A program made the position numbers and the translations under genes. A stretch of DNA of 64,000 nucleotides. It comes from Aspidapion aeneum (Eukaryota > Arthropoda > Insecta > Coleoptera > Brentidae). This document shows, one piece after another, positions 32,629 to 42,138 of the stretch (position 1 is its first letter; every line of letters starts with the position of its first letter). A model generated the notes under the pieces. The model made no database searches and was not told the origin of the DNA. It worked only from the letters and a program-made list of their open reading frames with translations. The stretch spans positions 39,143,235 to 39,207,234 of the forward strand of contig OY755044.1 of the NCBI GenBank assembly GCA_963576565.1. The letters run 5' to 3'.

Positions 32629-32992
32629 CACGGTAAAAAAAGTTGTCTTAGAATTGCAAATTGCTTTGAAATGAAATAATTTGTGCTTTCCTATTCACCA
32701 AGAAAATATGTTCTTGATATAGCACAAAAAATGTCTTGCCTCTTTATTTTAATGTGAAATTATTCTAAGGCACGGTTTTCTCTGGAAGCAAAATATTACT
32801 TATATAAAGACAATTTGCTTTGTTACAAATTGGAGCATACTGAAACAAAACAATTAAAGAAGAAAAATAAAGTCTGATTTCAAGATTAAACGCTGCGTTG
32901 AACTAAAAAGAAATACTTTAATACAAAACAAATTATTTTAAGGTAAAACAATTTATTCGTGTTTTCGTTGTAGACAAAATTTTTTTACCGTG
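32629..32992. mobile_element. TA-flanked MITE (CACGGTAAAAA family), copy 2
   Basis: Best-preserved copy: CACGGTAAAAAAAGTTGTC to GACAAAATTTTTTTACCGTG, flanked by TA on both sides, 364 bp. Terminal inverted repeats with a TA duplication fit Tc1/mariner-type mobilisation. Non-coding. Confidence 0.82.
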
Positions 32993-33170
32993 TACTGTTT
33001 TAAAGAAGTCAACTGTATCTGTCTCTCAATCTCATTTGCAGTGATGTCGTAAAAATCAAACAATATCAGCTGCCGGGGCTGCTTGACATCAGCTATGACG
33101 TCGCAATAATGGGGACAATTCGCAGGAATAAGTTTTTCTGAGTTAAAAACTAGTTTCTTTTCAGGGCATT

Positions 33171-34094
33171 TAATAATAATAATAATAATTTTAAATACGT
33201 TTATTCAAATTTAAAGTTTACAATAATTCTTACAAAGATTTTCAGTTAAATTTAATTATTAATATTAAATAAATATTTAAATAATTACAAATAAACGCAA
33301 AAGAAGTCATAAAAGCATAGTTATGCTTGTTGACTTAAAACACAATTATATCTAAGTAATTTAATTTAATTTAGTTTTTACCTAACATAGTTTAAGTTGA
33401 TTAGGTCATTACATTTATTTCTGTTGTTCAAAATCCAGTTCCTTACAAGTTTTTTAAATAAAAAGAATTTTTGAGTAGTTTGTATATTTGGATGAAGGGC
33501 AATAAATATTCTTGGTGCAAAATATTCAACAGAACGTTGAGACACAGTTTTTGATGCAAAGCTAAATTCAAAACAATTATTTCTTCTCATTTCATAGTTT
33601 CTAACTTTTTGCCTCAGAATTATTCTACCTTTGTGAATATTTTTTGTTATTTCCAAGCAATAAAGTTGGCGTATATCCAACATATTTGTTTCCTGAAAAA
33701 GCATATCTGTGGGGTAGGTTCTTCTTTTGCCGTAAATCAGTTTTAAGAACCATTTTTGAGTGCAATTTAGCGTTTTTAAGTAACATTCAGCCACTCCACC
33801 CCATCCTAAAATCCCATACGAAAGATGGGACTGTACTAGGGAGAGGTACAGCATCCTGAGATGATCTTGTTCTAAAAATTCTTTTAAATAACGAAATTTA
33901 GGCAACAATCCACGGATTTTATTTAATACATTTTTTATTTGTAACTCCCATTTCAATTGGCTATCTATGATAACTCCTAGGTATTTTATTGATTGTGCCT
34001 CTGGAATTTTTTCGAAATTATGAATCTCTAAAAGTCCAAGATTTGACAAATGGTTCTTATATACAGCAAAGGTACATATTTCGTTTTTTCATAA
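33171..34094 (-). pseudogene. Jockey/CR1-like LINE, 3' part with (TAA)n tail
   Basis: A 223-codon minus-strand frame (34049-33378) covers the RT thumb and C-terminus: IKYLGVIIDSQLKWELQI is the conserved LGV-x-D-x-L-x-W block after the catalytic domain, followed by the QSHLSYGILGWGG segment. The element ends in a (TAA)n tail at 33171-33190. Its upstream half lies beyond the gypsy insertion at 40616-41128. The sequence immediately before the gypsy continues the LNxxKTKY block once one ATAA copy is removed, with a nearby frameshift. Clade placement (jockey/CR1 group) is from RT motifs only. Confidence 0.82.
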
Positions 34095-34526
34095 TGTTAC
34101 GGGTTCACAACAACAAATTAAAACTCGCAATTGTTGAAAACGATACGTCAATTTATTCCGACAAATTATGTACAAAAACACGCACTTAAACTTACTAATA
34201 ACTTGCTAATAATTCACTACTTTAATACGCCTATTAACTTCGCGTTAACATCTAGCAATCACTACCATTGGTTAACTCTGACTGCCCGATGCACGACGTC
34301 CGGCCCTATATATGAGGGTCTGCCTACAATTCGAGATTTTCCATCCTTGTTCGATTCGGAATCATTCCGCCCTTTTCTAGAACCGGACCGTTCACATACC
34401 AGTTTGTCACAGATAACGCAACTAAAACCTAGATTAAGAATACAACCATAAAATACGTCAACCTAATACTACACTAAACCTAAATAAATTCTAACTATAA
34501 AATTTAAATAACTTAAATTTGTAACA
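34095..34526 (-). repeat. Gypsy 3' LTR
   Basis: 432 bp, TG...CA ends extended as TGTTAC...GTAACA. It is about 98.6% identical to the LTR at 40183-40615 (five substitutions, one 1-bp indel by eye). A diverged solo copy is at 55614-56048. Confidence 0.95.
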
Positions 34527-34541
34527 CTATCCTCCTCTTCA
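34527..34541 (-). other. Polypurine tract
   Basis: Minus strand reads CTGAAGAGGAGGATAG directly before the 3' LTR, the expected place and composition for the plus-strand DNA primer of an LTR retrotransposon. It overlaps the last integrase codons. Confidence 0.8.
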
Positions 34542-34832
34542 GGTTTCATCGTCTCGATCAACATTTCCCAGGTAGGGTTTTAGTCTGTCTAGATGAAAAA
34601 CTTTCATCTTGGACTTCGGGCTTTTCTGGATTCGGTAGACTACGTCATTAATTCTCTTAACAACTTTATAAGGCCCTTCCCATGGTGGTGGCAACTTAGG
34701 TGATCTTCCTTTCTTGCGTCGAGGATTGTATAGCCAGACTTGATCATTATCTTTGAACCCTGAAGAGTTTGCTTTCAGGTCATACCTCGCTTTCATGCGG
34801 TCACTGGCTATTTCTATTCGCTCTCTAACCAC
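34539..34832 (-). CDS. Gypsy integrase C-terminal part (frameshifted from pol)
   Basis: 97-codon frame holding the C-terminal domain of the integrase. The GPY/F module is visible around residues 40-75 (WEGPYKVVKRINDVVYRIQ), followed by a short basic tail ending LDRLKPYL. This domain binds DNA and helps target integration in Ty3/gypsy elements. It is offset by one frame from the main pol frame that ends at 34859. The junction around 34890 looks like a single-base deletion, because the coding sense resumes immediately. The frame therefore belongs to pol and is not a separate gene. It stops about 12 bases before the 3' LTR, so there is no room for an env gene. Confidence 0.85.
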   Translation of the reverse strand: MVRERIEIASDRMKARYDLKANSSGFKDNDQVWLYNPRRKKGRSPKLPPPWEGPYKVVKRINDVVYRIQKSPKSKMKVFHLDRLKPYLGNVDRDDET

Positions 34833-34858
34833 TTCATGGATATCGTGCAGCTTTTGCC

Positions 34859-37441
34859 TTAAACGTTCGACATAGTCATTAACCTCAAGTGTTCTTCTTC
34901 AAGTGAACCAAACATGATATCACATGGTAAACGCAGTTCTCTACCAAACAGGATACTAGATGGAGTAGCTCCTGTCGTATTGTGAATGGCGGTTCTATAG
35001 GCCATCAAAAACAATGGAATATATTGGTCCCAATCTGTTTGGTGCTCATCAACAACTTTGCACAGATGTTCTTCTATTGTTTTATTAAATCTTTCAACCA
35101 TGCCATCTGACTGCGGATGTAAAGCCGTAGTCCGTGTTTTATGTATTCCTAAAAGGTCACAGAGATTCTGGAAGAGCTTTGATTCAAAGTTTCTTCCTTG
35201 ATCTGAATGTAGTTCCAAAGGAATGCCAAATCGGCTGAAAACATCATTTACCAGAACTTCTGCAACTGTAGCGGCCTCTTGGTTAGGCAAAGCAAAAACT
35301 TCTGGCCATTTGCTAAAGTAATCCATGAAAACAAGGATGTATTTGTTGCCCTTTTTAGTTTCTGGAAACGGTGCGGCCACATCAATAGCAATGCGTTCGA
35401 ATGGCAGACCTACGTTATATTGTTTCATTCGACCTCTGGACCTTGTTTTGGGACCTTGGCTGGCTGCACAAGTCGAACATCGGCGGCACCAGTTTTTCAC
35501 ATCTTGAAAGTAATTGACCCAATAAAATCGGTTTCGAATTTTGTCCATAGTTTTATTTATGCCTAGGTGCGCGCCTGATTTTCCACTATGGCATTCGGCC
35601 ACTATATTGTCTACCATGCTCCTAGGAACCACTACTTGATTAACCACAGTAAGGCCATCGGCACTTTCCCAGGCACGTTTAAGGATGTTTTCCTCTACTA
35701 TCAGTGAATCCCATTGTGCCCACAGTGATTTGAATATCACCCCTTGGTTTGCGATATCTTGCCATGATGGTCGTGGCTTGTTCTCTTCTTTCAATCGCAA
35801 GATAGGTCCTACATCTTTGTCGTTAAGTTGTGTGGTTCTAATCGAAGCCGACATCCATTCTTCATCTGGTTCTAACTTTATCTGGCGCACGTAGGTAATT
35901 CCCTCTTTCTGGTCAATTTTCCTGCAATGTTTACAATCCTCAGGGCAAGGTCTTCTGGACAATGCATCCGCATTATTATGCACCCTTCCCGCTCGGTGCT
36001 TAATTTGATAATGGTATTGTTGTAGCTTTTCTATCCATCTCGCGACTTGCCCCTCAGGTTGTTTCATTTTCATGAGCCACTGTAACGCAGCATGATCCGT
36101 TCTAATCAGAAACTCTTGTCCATAGAGATAGTTGTGAAAGTGATCTACGGATTTAATGATGGCTATGAGCTCCTTTCTGGTAACACAGTAATTTCTCTCT
36201 GGTTTGGATAGCTTTTTGCTGAAAAATTCGATGACCCGTTCTTCTCCATCTTGTACTTGGGAGAGTACTGCTCCTATGCCATCGTTGCTCGCATCAGTAT
36301 CTAATATGAATTTACCTTTTGGAATAGGATATGCGAGAATCGCACTAGAACATAATGCTGCCTTCAGTCTTCTAAATGCTTGGTCACATTCAGTATTCCA
36401 TCTGTAAGAAGCTTTATCTTCTGTAAGTCTATGTAATGGAGACGCTATTTTGGCGAATCCTTCTACAAATCGTCTGTAGTATGTACACAGACCCAAAAAG
36501 CTTCTCAATTCATGTTTGTCACGAGGTTGAGGCCATTCTTTTATTGCTTGTACCTTCTTTTCGTCAGTATGGATGCCTTCTCTGGAAACGACGTGACCCA
36601 GGAATTCAACTTTTTCTTGGAATAGAAAACATTTCTTTGAGTTTAATTTGAGATTGGCATTTCTGATTCTTGAAAATACTTCTCGTAAATTGTCTAGATG
36701 ATCTTGAAATGATTTCCCCATTACTATGACATCATCCAAATATACTAGACAGGTTCTCCAAGTAAGGCCTCGTAGAACGACTTCCATTAGTCTTTCAAAT
36801 GTAGCTGGAGCGTTGCATAGGCCAAATGGCATCACATTAAACTGATAAAGTCCACTTCCAGCAGATAATGCAGTCTTCTCTTTATCCTTTTCAAAGATTC
36901 CTACTTGCCAATACCCACTTTTTAGGTCAAGAGTAGAAAACCAACATGATCCTGCCAATGTTGTTAATGTGTCATCTATTCTTGGCAGTGGGTAACTATC
37001 TTTCTTGGTCACATCGTTAAGTTTCCTGTAGTCGAGACAAAATCTAGTACTTCCATCCTTTTTAGTAACCAACACCACAGGAGATGACCAAGGACTTGAT
37101 GACTCTTCAATAACACCGTCGCTGAGCATTTTATTAATGAGATTGTGAACTTCTTCTTGTTTGGCCAATGGTAGTCTTCTTGGGGGCTGTCTTATCGGTT
37201 GGGCATCGCCAGTGTTGATGGAATGTTGAATAGGGTTTGTGGGTCCCGAACTACTCTTAGTTTCAAAGATATTACTTTGTTCTTCTATAAACTCTCTCGC
37301 TTTACGAAATTCTTCTGGAGTGAGATGTGGCCAAGTTGACTGAAATTGCTGAAGTACCTCCATTGGTAACTTACTTTTATCCTCCGAAGTTGGCTCTTCA
37401 CATCTTGTTACTTTCTGGACTGGCTCAAATAATGCCAGCAC
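34859..37441 (-). CDS. pol: Gypsy pol: reverse transcriptase, RNase H, integrase
   Basis: 860 codons shown; the frame is open upstream to 37543. The RT spans about residues 85-290 with VYLDD at 233-237 (catalytic Asp pair). RNase H spans about 375-495 with DTDAS at 381-385 and TDH at 448-450. The integrase has the zinc-binding H618, H625, C655 and C658 (HHCC), and a DDE core with D687, D747 and E783. The last two are separated by 35 residues, as in retroviral-type integrases. All catalytic residues I can check are present. The frame enters from protease through a frameshift in the overlap 37516-37543 and is truncated at 34859 by a one-base shift, with the integrase tail continuing at 34832. 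It acts in cytoplasmic particles and then in the nucleus during retrotransposition. Confidence 0.96.
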   Translation of the reverse strand: MLALFEPVQKVTRCEEPTSEDKSKLPMEVLQQFQSTWPHLTPEEFRKAREFIEEQSNIFETKSSSGPTNPIQHSINTGDAQPIRQPPRRLPLAKQEEVHNLINKMLSDGVIEESSSPWSSPVVLVTKKDGSTRFCLDYRKLNDVTKKDSYPLPRIDDTLTTLAGSCWFSTLDLKSGYWQVGIFEKDKEKTALSAGSGLYQFNVMPFGLCNAPATFERLMEVVLRGLTWRTCLVYLDDVIVMGKSFQDHLDNLREVFSRIRNANLKLNSKKCFLFQEKVEFLGHVVSREGIHTDEKKVQAIKEWPQPRDKHELRSFLGLCTYYRRFVEGFAKIASPLHRLTEDKASYRWNTECDQAFRRLKAALCSSAILAYPIPKGKFILDTDASNDGIGAVLSQVQDGEERVIEFFSKKLSKPERNYCVTRKELIAIIKSVDHFHNYLYGQEFLIRTDHAALQWLMKMKQPEGQVARWIEKLQQYHYQIKHRAGRVHNNADALSRRPCPEDCKHCRKIDQKEGITYVRQIKLEPDEEWMSASIRTTQLNDKDVGPILRLKEENKPRPSWQDIANQGVIFKSLWAQWDSLIVEENILKRAWESADGLTVVNQVVVPRSMVDNIVAECHSGKSGAHLGINKTMDKIRNRFYWVNYFQDVKNWCRRCSTCAASQGPKTRSRGRMKQYNVGLPFERIAIDVAAPFPETKKGNKYILVFMDYFSKWPEVFALPNQEAATVAEVLVNDVFSRFGIPLELHSDQGRNFESKLFQNLCDLLGIHKTRTTALHPQSDGMVERFNKTIEEHLCKVVDEHQTDWDQYIPLFLMAYRTAIHNTTGATPSSILFGRELRLPCDIMFGSLEEEHLRLMTMSNV

Positions 37442-37515
37442 CTCCCCCTTACTAATTTTGACACTATTTGGGAAAATATTGGCGACTTTAATCGGGATGT
37501 CTTTATCGGTTTTAA

Positions 37516-38087
37516 CTAGTGACTTTGCAACGAGGTAGGTGTGTTAGGTAATTTCTGTTGGCTTATGAGTCCGACGCAGCTTGATGTTTTACTTTCTAGC
37601 CTCCCAAAAATGATGGTCTCACTGTTACCGACCAGTCTTGTTGTACATACTGCCACGAACTTTATTGGTTCTTTATTGAAGTGACTATTTGACAAAATGA
37701 ACTCTTCATTCCCAAATCTTAGGGTATTAAGTTTATTATCAAACGCAAATCCATGTTTACTTATCAAGTCCATTCCTAAAATAAATTCGTCTTCTATTTC
37801 GGCAACCAATACAGTGTGGCGAATCTTCAATCTTCCCAGCTCTAGGTCTATGTCTGTCTGCCCCAACACGTCGGCGGATTCTCCAGTCACAGTCCTAAGT
37901 GTTGTTTTCTTTTCTGTTGGTCGAATTTTATATCTCGTTGCAATTTTGGACTTAAGCAATGATATGGCTGCACCGGTGTCTACTGTGATGTTAACTTGTC
38001 TTCCATTTATAAGTCCGTCAATGTTGAGGCTGTCAGCAGTATGTTTTAAACTCTTAATAGAGTAAATTTTGGGGCTACCCTTCCATT
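37516..38087 (-). CDS. Gypsy protease region
   Basis: Open frame following an in-frame TAA at 38086-38088. The aspartic protease active site is D-T-G-A at 37980-37969 (VDTGAAISLL), and a LGMDLI segment downstream fits the second conserved loop of retroviral-type proteases. The frame has no good ATG before the active site, so it is read from an upstream gag frame. It lies in the same frame as gag but is separated by TAG (38158-38160) and TAA. Between these stops another frame gives a more protein-like sequence, suggesting two small indels. Its 3' end overlaps the pol frame by 28 bases, the likely site of a frameshift, either programmed or mutational. Confidence 0.88.
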
Positions 38088-38157
38088 AGTTAACACCCGC
38101 CTTTCCGTGTTGAAAAGTTTTAGTTTTTCCTGATCTCCTCTTCTGTACTTTGTCCCG

Positions 38158-39372
38158 CTAGATGGATGGTAGGCGAGACCTCATTTGGACACGACAATTG
38201 CGTTGAATGTGCCCTGTAAGTCCGCATCTAAAACACTTTACATTTGGAGGGGATCGTCTGCTTTCTTTTAAAAAGTCAATCTTCTCTTTCAGTGATTGAA
38301 GAATTTGGCTTAGCGTCTTTGAGGGAACCTCTTGTTCCTTGCTCATTTCTTCACGCTCGTGAATTGAAACAGCCCTTACTTTTGGCCTGGACATATTATT
38401 TGATGACTCAATTTCAAGGGCTCGAATCAACGCTTCACTGCTGCTATGGAAGCGTTCTCGGCGAAGTAACTTTGCTAAGTCTGTGTCTCGCAAGCCATTA
38501 ATAAAGCGATCCACCGTAAAGGGATCTCTGTAATTTTCTGGCATTTCTGGGTAAGCCAAGTACATCAGCCTCCTGATATCTGCTTCATACTCTTGTAATG
38601 ACTCCCCTGCTCTTTGTTGACGAACATTTAATTCTGACCAATGTAAATTTCGCAAGTGTTCGTCTCCATACCTTCTTTCTAACGCTGCCACTAAAGCGTT
38701 ATAATTCTGTTTTTGTTCGACTGGAATGGACCGTAAAAGTCCGAGTGCAGGTTCCCGTAGAGCTACTAACAACGCTCTAGCTTTTTCGTCCTCGTCCCAA
38801 CCATTTGCAGCGGCGGCAGCTTCAAATTGTTGTTTGTAGGTGGACCAGGAGGACGTACCGTCAAAATTTGGAGGCTTAATGTTTTGGTTGGAATTCACAA
38901 CATATCCCTGAGCTTTTATTTTGTTATGTTCTTTCTGAAGCTGTATAAGCTGTTTTGACACATCCTGGAGCTTTTCTTCCACTGTTTGAAAAACTTCTTC
39001 TCTTACATTCTGTAGCTTGGTCTCCACTTTTTCTTCAACATTCTGCAATTTGTTCTGTAACGTTTCTTCTACATTCTGCAATTTGTTTTGTACCTTTTCT
39101 TCTACATTCTGCATTCTCTGAGTTATTTCTTCCTTAAGATCTTCGGTTGCTGCCTTGAACTTTCCTCTAAGCTGCTCGGAGTTGCTCTTTATTTGATCGA
39201 AGTTTTCTTGAATGCCATCTAATCTTTGCTCAAATGTCTGTTTCATATCGTTTTGGTTTTGTTCAATGGTCTGTCTTATATCGTTCTGGTTTTGAGTCAT
39301 TTGAGCTGCTAGAGCCTGCATCATTTTAGTTAGATCTTCCATCTTTGCCGATCCTTGTCTAGTAAGCATCAA
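38158..39372 (-). CDS. gag: Gypsy gag (capsid/nucleocapsid)
   Basis: 404 codons. Residues ~10-150 are a long predicted coiled coil with repeated LQNVEEKV/LQNKLQNVEE heptad-like units. Residues ~165-345 form a capsid-like domain typical of gypsy Gag (PPNFDGTSSW near the start; LNxRxQxxGESLxEYExDIRRL in the middle). One CCHC zinc knuckle, CX2CX4HX4C, lies at residues 380-393. Gag packages the element RNA. The frame begins with two Mets; a third Met (MEDLTKMMQAL) ten codons in is an alternative start. The stop comes 11 codons after the knuckle and the frame continues degenerately toward protease, so a Gag-Pro fusion in the parent element is likely. Confidence 0.92.
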   Translation of the reverse strand: MMLTRQGSAKMEDLTKMMQALAAQMTQNQNDIRQTIEQNQNDMKQTFEQRLDGIQENFDQIKSNSEQLRGKFKAATEDLKEEITQRMQNVEEKVQNKLQNVEETLQNKLQNVEEKVETKLQNVREEVFQTVEEKLQDVSKQLIQLQKEHNKIKAQGYVVNSNQNIKPPNFDGTSSWSTYKQQFEAAAAANGWDEDEKARALLVALREPALGLLRSIPVEQKQNYNALVAALERRYGDEHLRNLHWSELNVRQQRAGESLQEYEADIRRLMYLAYPEMPENYRDPFTVDRFINGLRDTDLAKLLRRERFHSSSEALIRALEIESSNNMSRPKVRAVSIHEREEMSKEQEVPSKTLSQILQSLKEKIDFLKESRRSPPNVKCFRCGLTGHIQRNCRVQMRSRLPSI

Positions 39373-40182
39373 CTTCCTGATAAATCACTTAAAATGTTTA
39401 TTTTTTTGGTCTATAAAGCTAATGTCGTAGTCGGCTTTATTATTATTATTTTTTTTTTCAATATCTCCTGTGATTCTTAAATAGGACCTAATGGAATGTT
39501 CTAGAATATACTAGTAAATGTCACTCTTTTTGCTACTTGGCAAATGTAGAAGTCAGTTTTTGATTATCTCTTTTGGTTCTCGAATAGATCGTCGTAGAAT
39601 GTTATGGAATATTCTAGAAATTCTTTCTAATTCTCACTATTTAAATATTTAAATAACTTAGCTAATGTCGAAGTCGGTTTTTGTATATCTCTTCTGGTTC
39701 TCGAATAGAACGTCGTAGAATGTTTTGGGATATTCTAGAAAATCTTGGTAATTCTTAATTCTGAAATAACTAAGCTACTGTCGAAGTCGGTATTTGTATA
39801 TCTCTTCTAGTTTTTGAATAGAACGTCGTAGAATGTTATGGAATCTTCTAGAAATTCTTTTTAGTTCTTACTTTTGAAATTACTAAGCTAATGTCGAAGT
39901 CACTTTTTGGATATTTCTTCCGGTTTTCGAATAGAGCGTCGCAGAAAGTGATGGAATATTCTAGAAATTCTTTCTAATTCTTACTTTTTAACTAACTAAG
40001 CTAATATCGAAGTCGATTCTTAAATATCTCTTTTGGTTTTTTGAATAAATCAATATCGAACTTCTTCGAATATTCTGGAAAAATCACTTACTGTTTTTCT
40101 GTCCAATTGTCCTAGCCGGTGGTACTATGTAAGGATAGTCTTTGCACTATTTATTTCTTTTAATCTCACTTCTGACATAAAT
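39373..40182 (-). promoter_or_regulatory. Gypsy 5' leader with HSE-bearing tandem repeats
   Basis: About six diverged tandem units of 113-122 bp (anchors near 39421, 39543, 39664, 39778, 39891 and 40006, sharing TAATGTCGAAGTCGG and CGAATAGAACGTCGTAGAATG). Each unit contains a GAAnnTTCnnGAA array at 39493, 39606, 39727, 39840, 39953 and 40067; the strongest, at 39606 and 39953, read GGAATATTCTAGAAATTCTT. This matches the heat-shock element consensus of inverted nGAAn pentamers. Repeated protein-binding sites in this position are known from Drosophila gypsy (Su(Hw) insulator). HSF binding here is inference. Confidence 0.75.
40162..40177 (-). other. Primer binding site, tRNA-Leu-like
   Basis: Minus strand reads TGTCAGAAGTGAGATT, complementary to the 3' acceptor/T-arm side of tRNA-Leu as I recall it. 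It starts five bases inside the 5' LTR. The usual TGG complementary to CCA is replaced by TTA, so pairing may begin within the tRNA. Confidence 0.55.
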
Positions 40183-40615
40183 TGTTACGGGTTCACAACA
40201 ACAAATTAAAACTCGCAATTGCTGAAAACGATACGTCAATTTATTCCGACAAATTATGTACAAAAACACGCACTTAAACTTACTAACAACTTGCTAATAA
40301 TTCACTACTTTAATACGCCTATTAACTTCGCGTTAACATCTAGCGATCACTACCATTGGTTATCTCTGACTGCCCGATGCACGACGTCCGGCCCTATATA
40401 TGAGGGTCTGCCTACAATTCGAGAATTTTCCATCCTTGTTCGATTCGGAATCATTCCGCCCTTTTCTAGAACCGGACCGTTCACATACCAGTTTGTCACA
40501 GATAACGCAACTAAAACCTAGATTAAGAATACAACCATAAAATACGTCAACCTAATACTACACTAAACCTAAATAAATTCTAACTATAAAATTTTAATAA
40601 CTTAAATTTGTAACA
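40183..40615 (-). repeat. Gypsy 5' LTR (promoter-bearing)
   Basis: 433 bp. On the minus strand a TATA box (TATATA, 40395-40402) is followed ~25-35 bases downstream by an Inr-like GCAGTCAGAG. An AATAAA signal lies at 40240-40245, about 140 bases further. This gives a plausible U3-R-U5 order with R between them. Confidence 0.93.
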
Positions 40616-41128
40616 ATAATTTAGAGTAAGTTTATTTATTTGGAACCAAGATTTAATGTTTTTGAAATCCTCTTCAGCTAGAGTTTTTAACTCATCCCAA
40701 GTGTCTGCTGTGTAGAATATAGCAGTGTCATTAGCAAAACTTATTATTTTTCCCAAGGTGTTCAATTTTAATAAGTCATTGATATATATGCTAAAAAGCA
40801 AAGGGCCGAGAACAGTACCTTGAGGCACTCCAAAGTTTATTTTTGTTCGGTTTGCTGATAACACCGCCAACATCTACATGCTGGGTTCTATTGGTCAAAT
40901 AGCTTGTGATGAGTTTTAAGACCCCACCCCTCAGACCATACTTCTCCAGTTTTGATATTAGTATTGGGTGTGAGACCGTGTCAAACGCCTTAGAGAGGTC
41001 AACAAAGATGCAAAGACTACGCTTGCTTGCGTCAAAAGAGTCTGTGATTTTAGAAGTTAAATTAAGGATCGCGTCCTGTGTTGATTTCCCCTCTCTAAAT
41101 CCGTATTGAGCATCTGATAAAATCTATT
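40616..41128 (-). pseudogene. Jockey/CR1-like LINE, RT palm part
   Basis: Upstream half of the LINE at 33171-34094. On the minus strand from ~41125 it encodes the QYGFREGKST box, the catalytic FVDLSKAFDTV box, LEKYGLRG, then GVPQGTVLGPLLFSIYINDL and FANDTAIF. The last is the FADD box with the first catalytic Asp changed to Asn, so this copy is dead. A frameshift separates 40873 from the upstream part. The coding match stops near 41128, indicating 5' truncation with no endonuclease domain. The codon series LNY continues across the gypsy insertion into 34090. Confidence 0.85.
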
Positions 41129-41412
41129 AAAAAAATGCATCTGCTCTGTCTGCCCGGACTTCCCCTGATATTCAGATGAAAACGATGTAGAGTAAAAGTA
41201 ATGAGGCATTTAAAATGGCCGTAGATTATTTAACGTGATACACAGTCCTCAGGCAAGGTCGGACATTTGTTCAAAATTTCAAATTTAAAAGCACGGTTTT
41301 TACAAGCGCGTACCTGGCCCAAAATCTAGGAGGAGTGGGTACCGGCCGACCAAAAAACTATTTATATATTGATTTCTTTTCTCTAGGGGGGCTAAGTATC
41401 CCGTAAGTCACT
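41129..41412. other. No supported feature
   Basis: Nothing recognised between the LINE 5' truncation point and the MITE core at 41413. Confidence 0.4.
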
Positions 41413-41540
41413 GCATCCTGAAAGAGTGAGAAGGAGAACTCCCTCAAAATTGGGTGAAAGCCGAACTGCGCATGCGATTTCACTTGATTTCCGCATCTCT
41501 ATTGGTCCTCGCTCGAATTTCGAGGAGTACTCGCTTCGTG
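41413..41540. mobile_element. MITE with NRF1-like and CCAAT motifs, copy A (decayed ends)
   Basis: The core matches 53160-53275 closely: GGGTGAAAG, ACTGCGCATGCGAT, TCACTTGATTTCCGCATCTC, TATTGGTC, CGCTCGAATTTCG and GAGTACTCGCT in order. The ends seen in copy B are not preserved here. Confidence 0.6.
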
Positions 41541-42107
41541 ATCCAGCTTTTTAATTATTAATTTTTTCTTATCCTTTTCCTTAAAATATATGATTTTTTT
41601 CTTTAACTTTCAGTTTTTTATAAAGCAGCCACAGTCACAAAATATTTCTGCATGCAAAGAATGATATGATAAAGAAATTGATGTCACAGAGCAACTCTCA
41701 TAGATTTTGGTCTTTAGCAGCTACTAAGCACCTGCTAAAATAAAAAGTAGTTGTCTATGCTACAAAACCAGAAGAAAAAGAATATATAAAACAAGACAGA
41801 GCGTCAGTAAAAAAAAATTACTGACCGCTCTGAAATCTAAGGTATGCATTTCGGTTCGTAACAATTAGCATACTTAAAGGGCAGCTGCTGCTATAAGTAC
41901 CACGTATCCTTAATAAGCTCGCGCGTAACAGACAACGGCGACGCTTCTTTCAAATCTAAACTATTAGTACCAATAAGAAAGATATTGTGTTTCTTGATCC
42001 TTAATCATCTCAGTGTACGGACGTATACTTGGTTAAATAATAATAATGTTGCAGCACAAATTTTTAGGGAGAAAAATTTAACCTAATTTGACAACAATGC
42101 ATTTATT
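41541..42107. other. No supported feature
   Basis: AT-rich; no gene or repeat boundary recognised. Confidence 0.4.
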
Positions 42108-42138
42108 AACAACAAATGAAATTAAAGAAAGAAAAATA

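Larger units (their letters stand above)
34095..40615 (-). mobile_element. Full-length Ty3/gypsy LTR retrotransposon, 6,521 bp
   Basis: Bounded by two direct LTRs (34095-34526 and 40183-40615) with TGTTAC...GTAACA ends and a 4-bp duplication ATAA (34091-34094, 40616-40619). Gene order on the minus strand is gag, protease, RT, RNase H, integrase, which defines Ty3/gypsy rather than copia. A polypurine tract and a tRNA-Leu-like primer site are in place. No envelope frame lies between integrase and the 3' LTR. LTRs differ by about five substitutions and one indel, so insertion is recent, yet the coding region has in-frame stops and frameshifts. It is inserted in a LINE. Confidence 0.95.

Noticed and set aside
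34539..34832. Separate env or accessory gene of the gypsy element
   Set aside because: It encodes the GPY/F module of the integrase C-terminus and is simply frame-shifted from pol; no signal peptide or membrane segment.
35279..35566. Plus-strand frames within the gypsy pol region
   Set aside because: Opposite-strand shadows of the well-supported pol reading frame.
33171..41128. Simple TSD for the split jockey/CR1-like LINE
   Set aside because: Only a 4-base GCAT match near both ends, too short to count as a target duplication.
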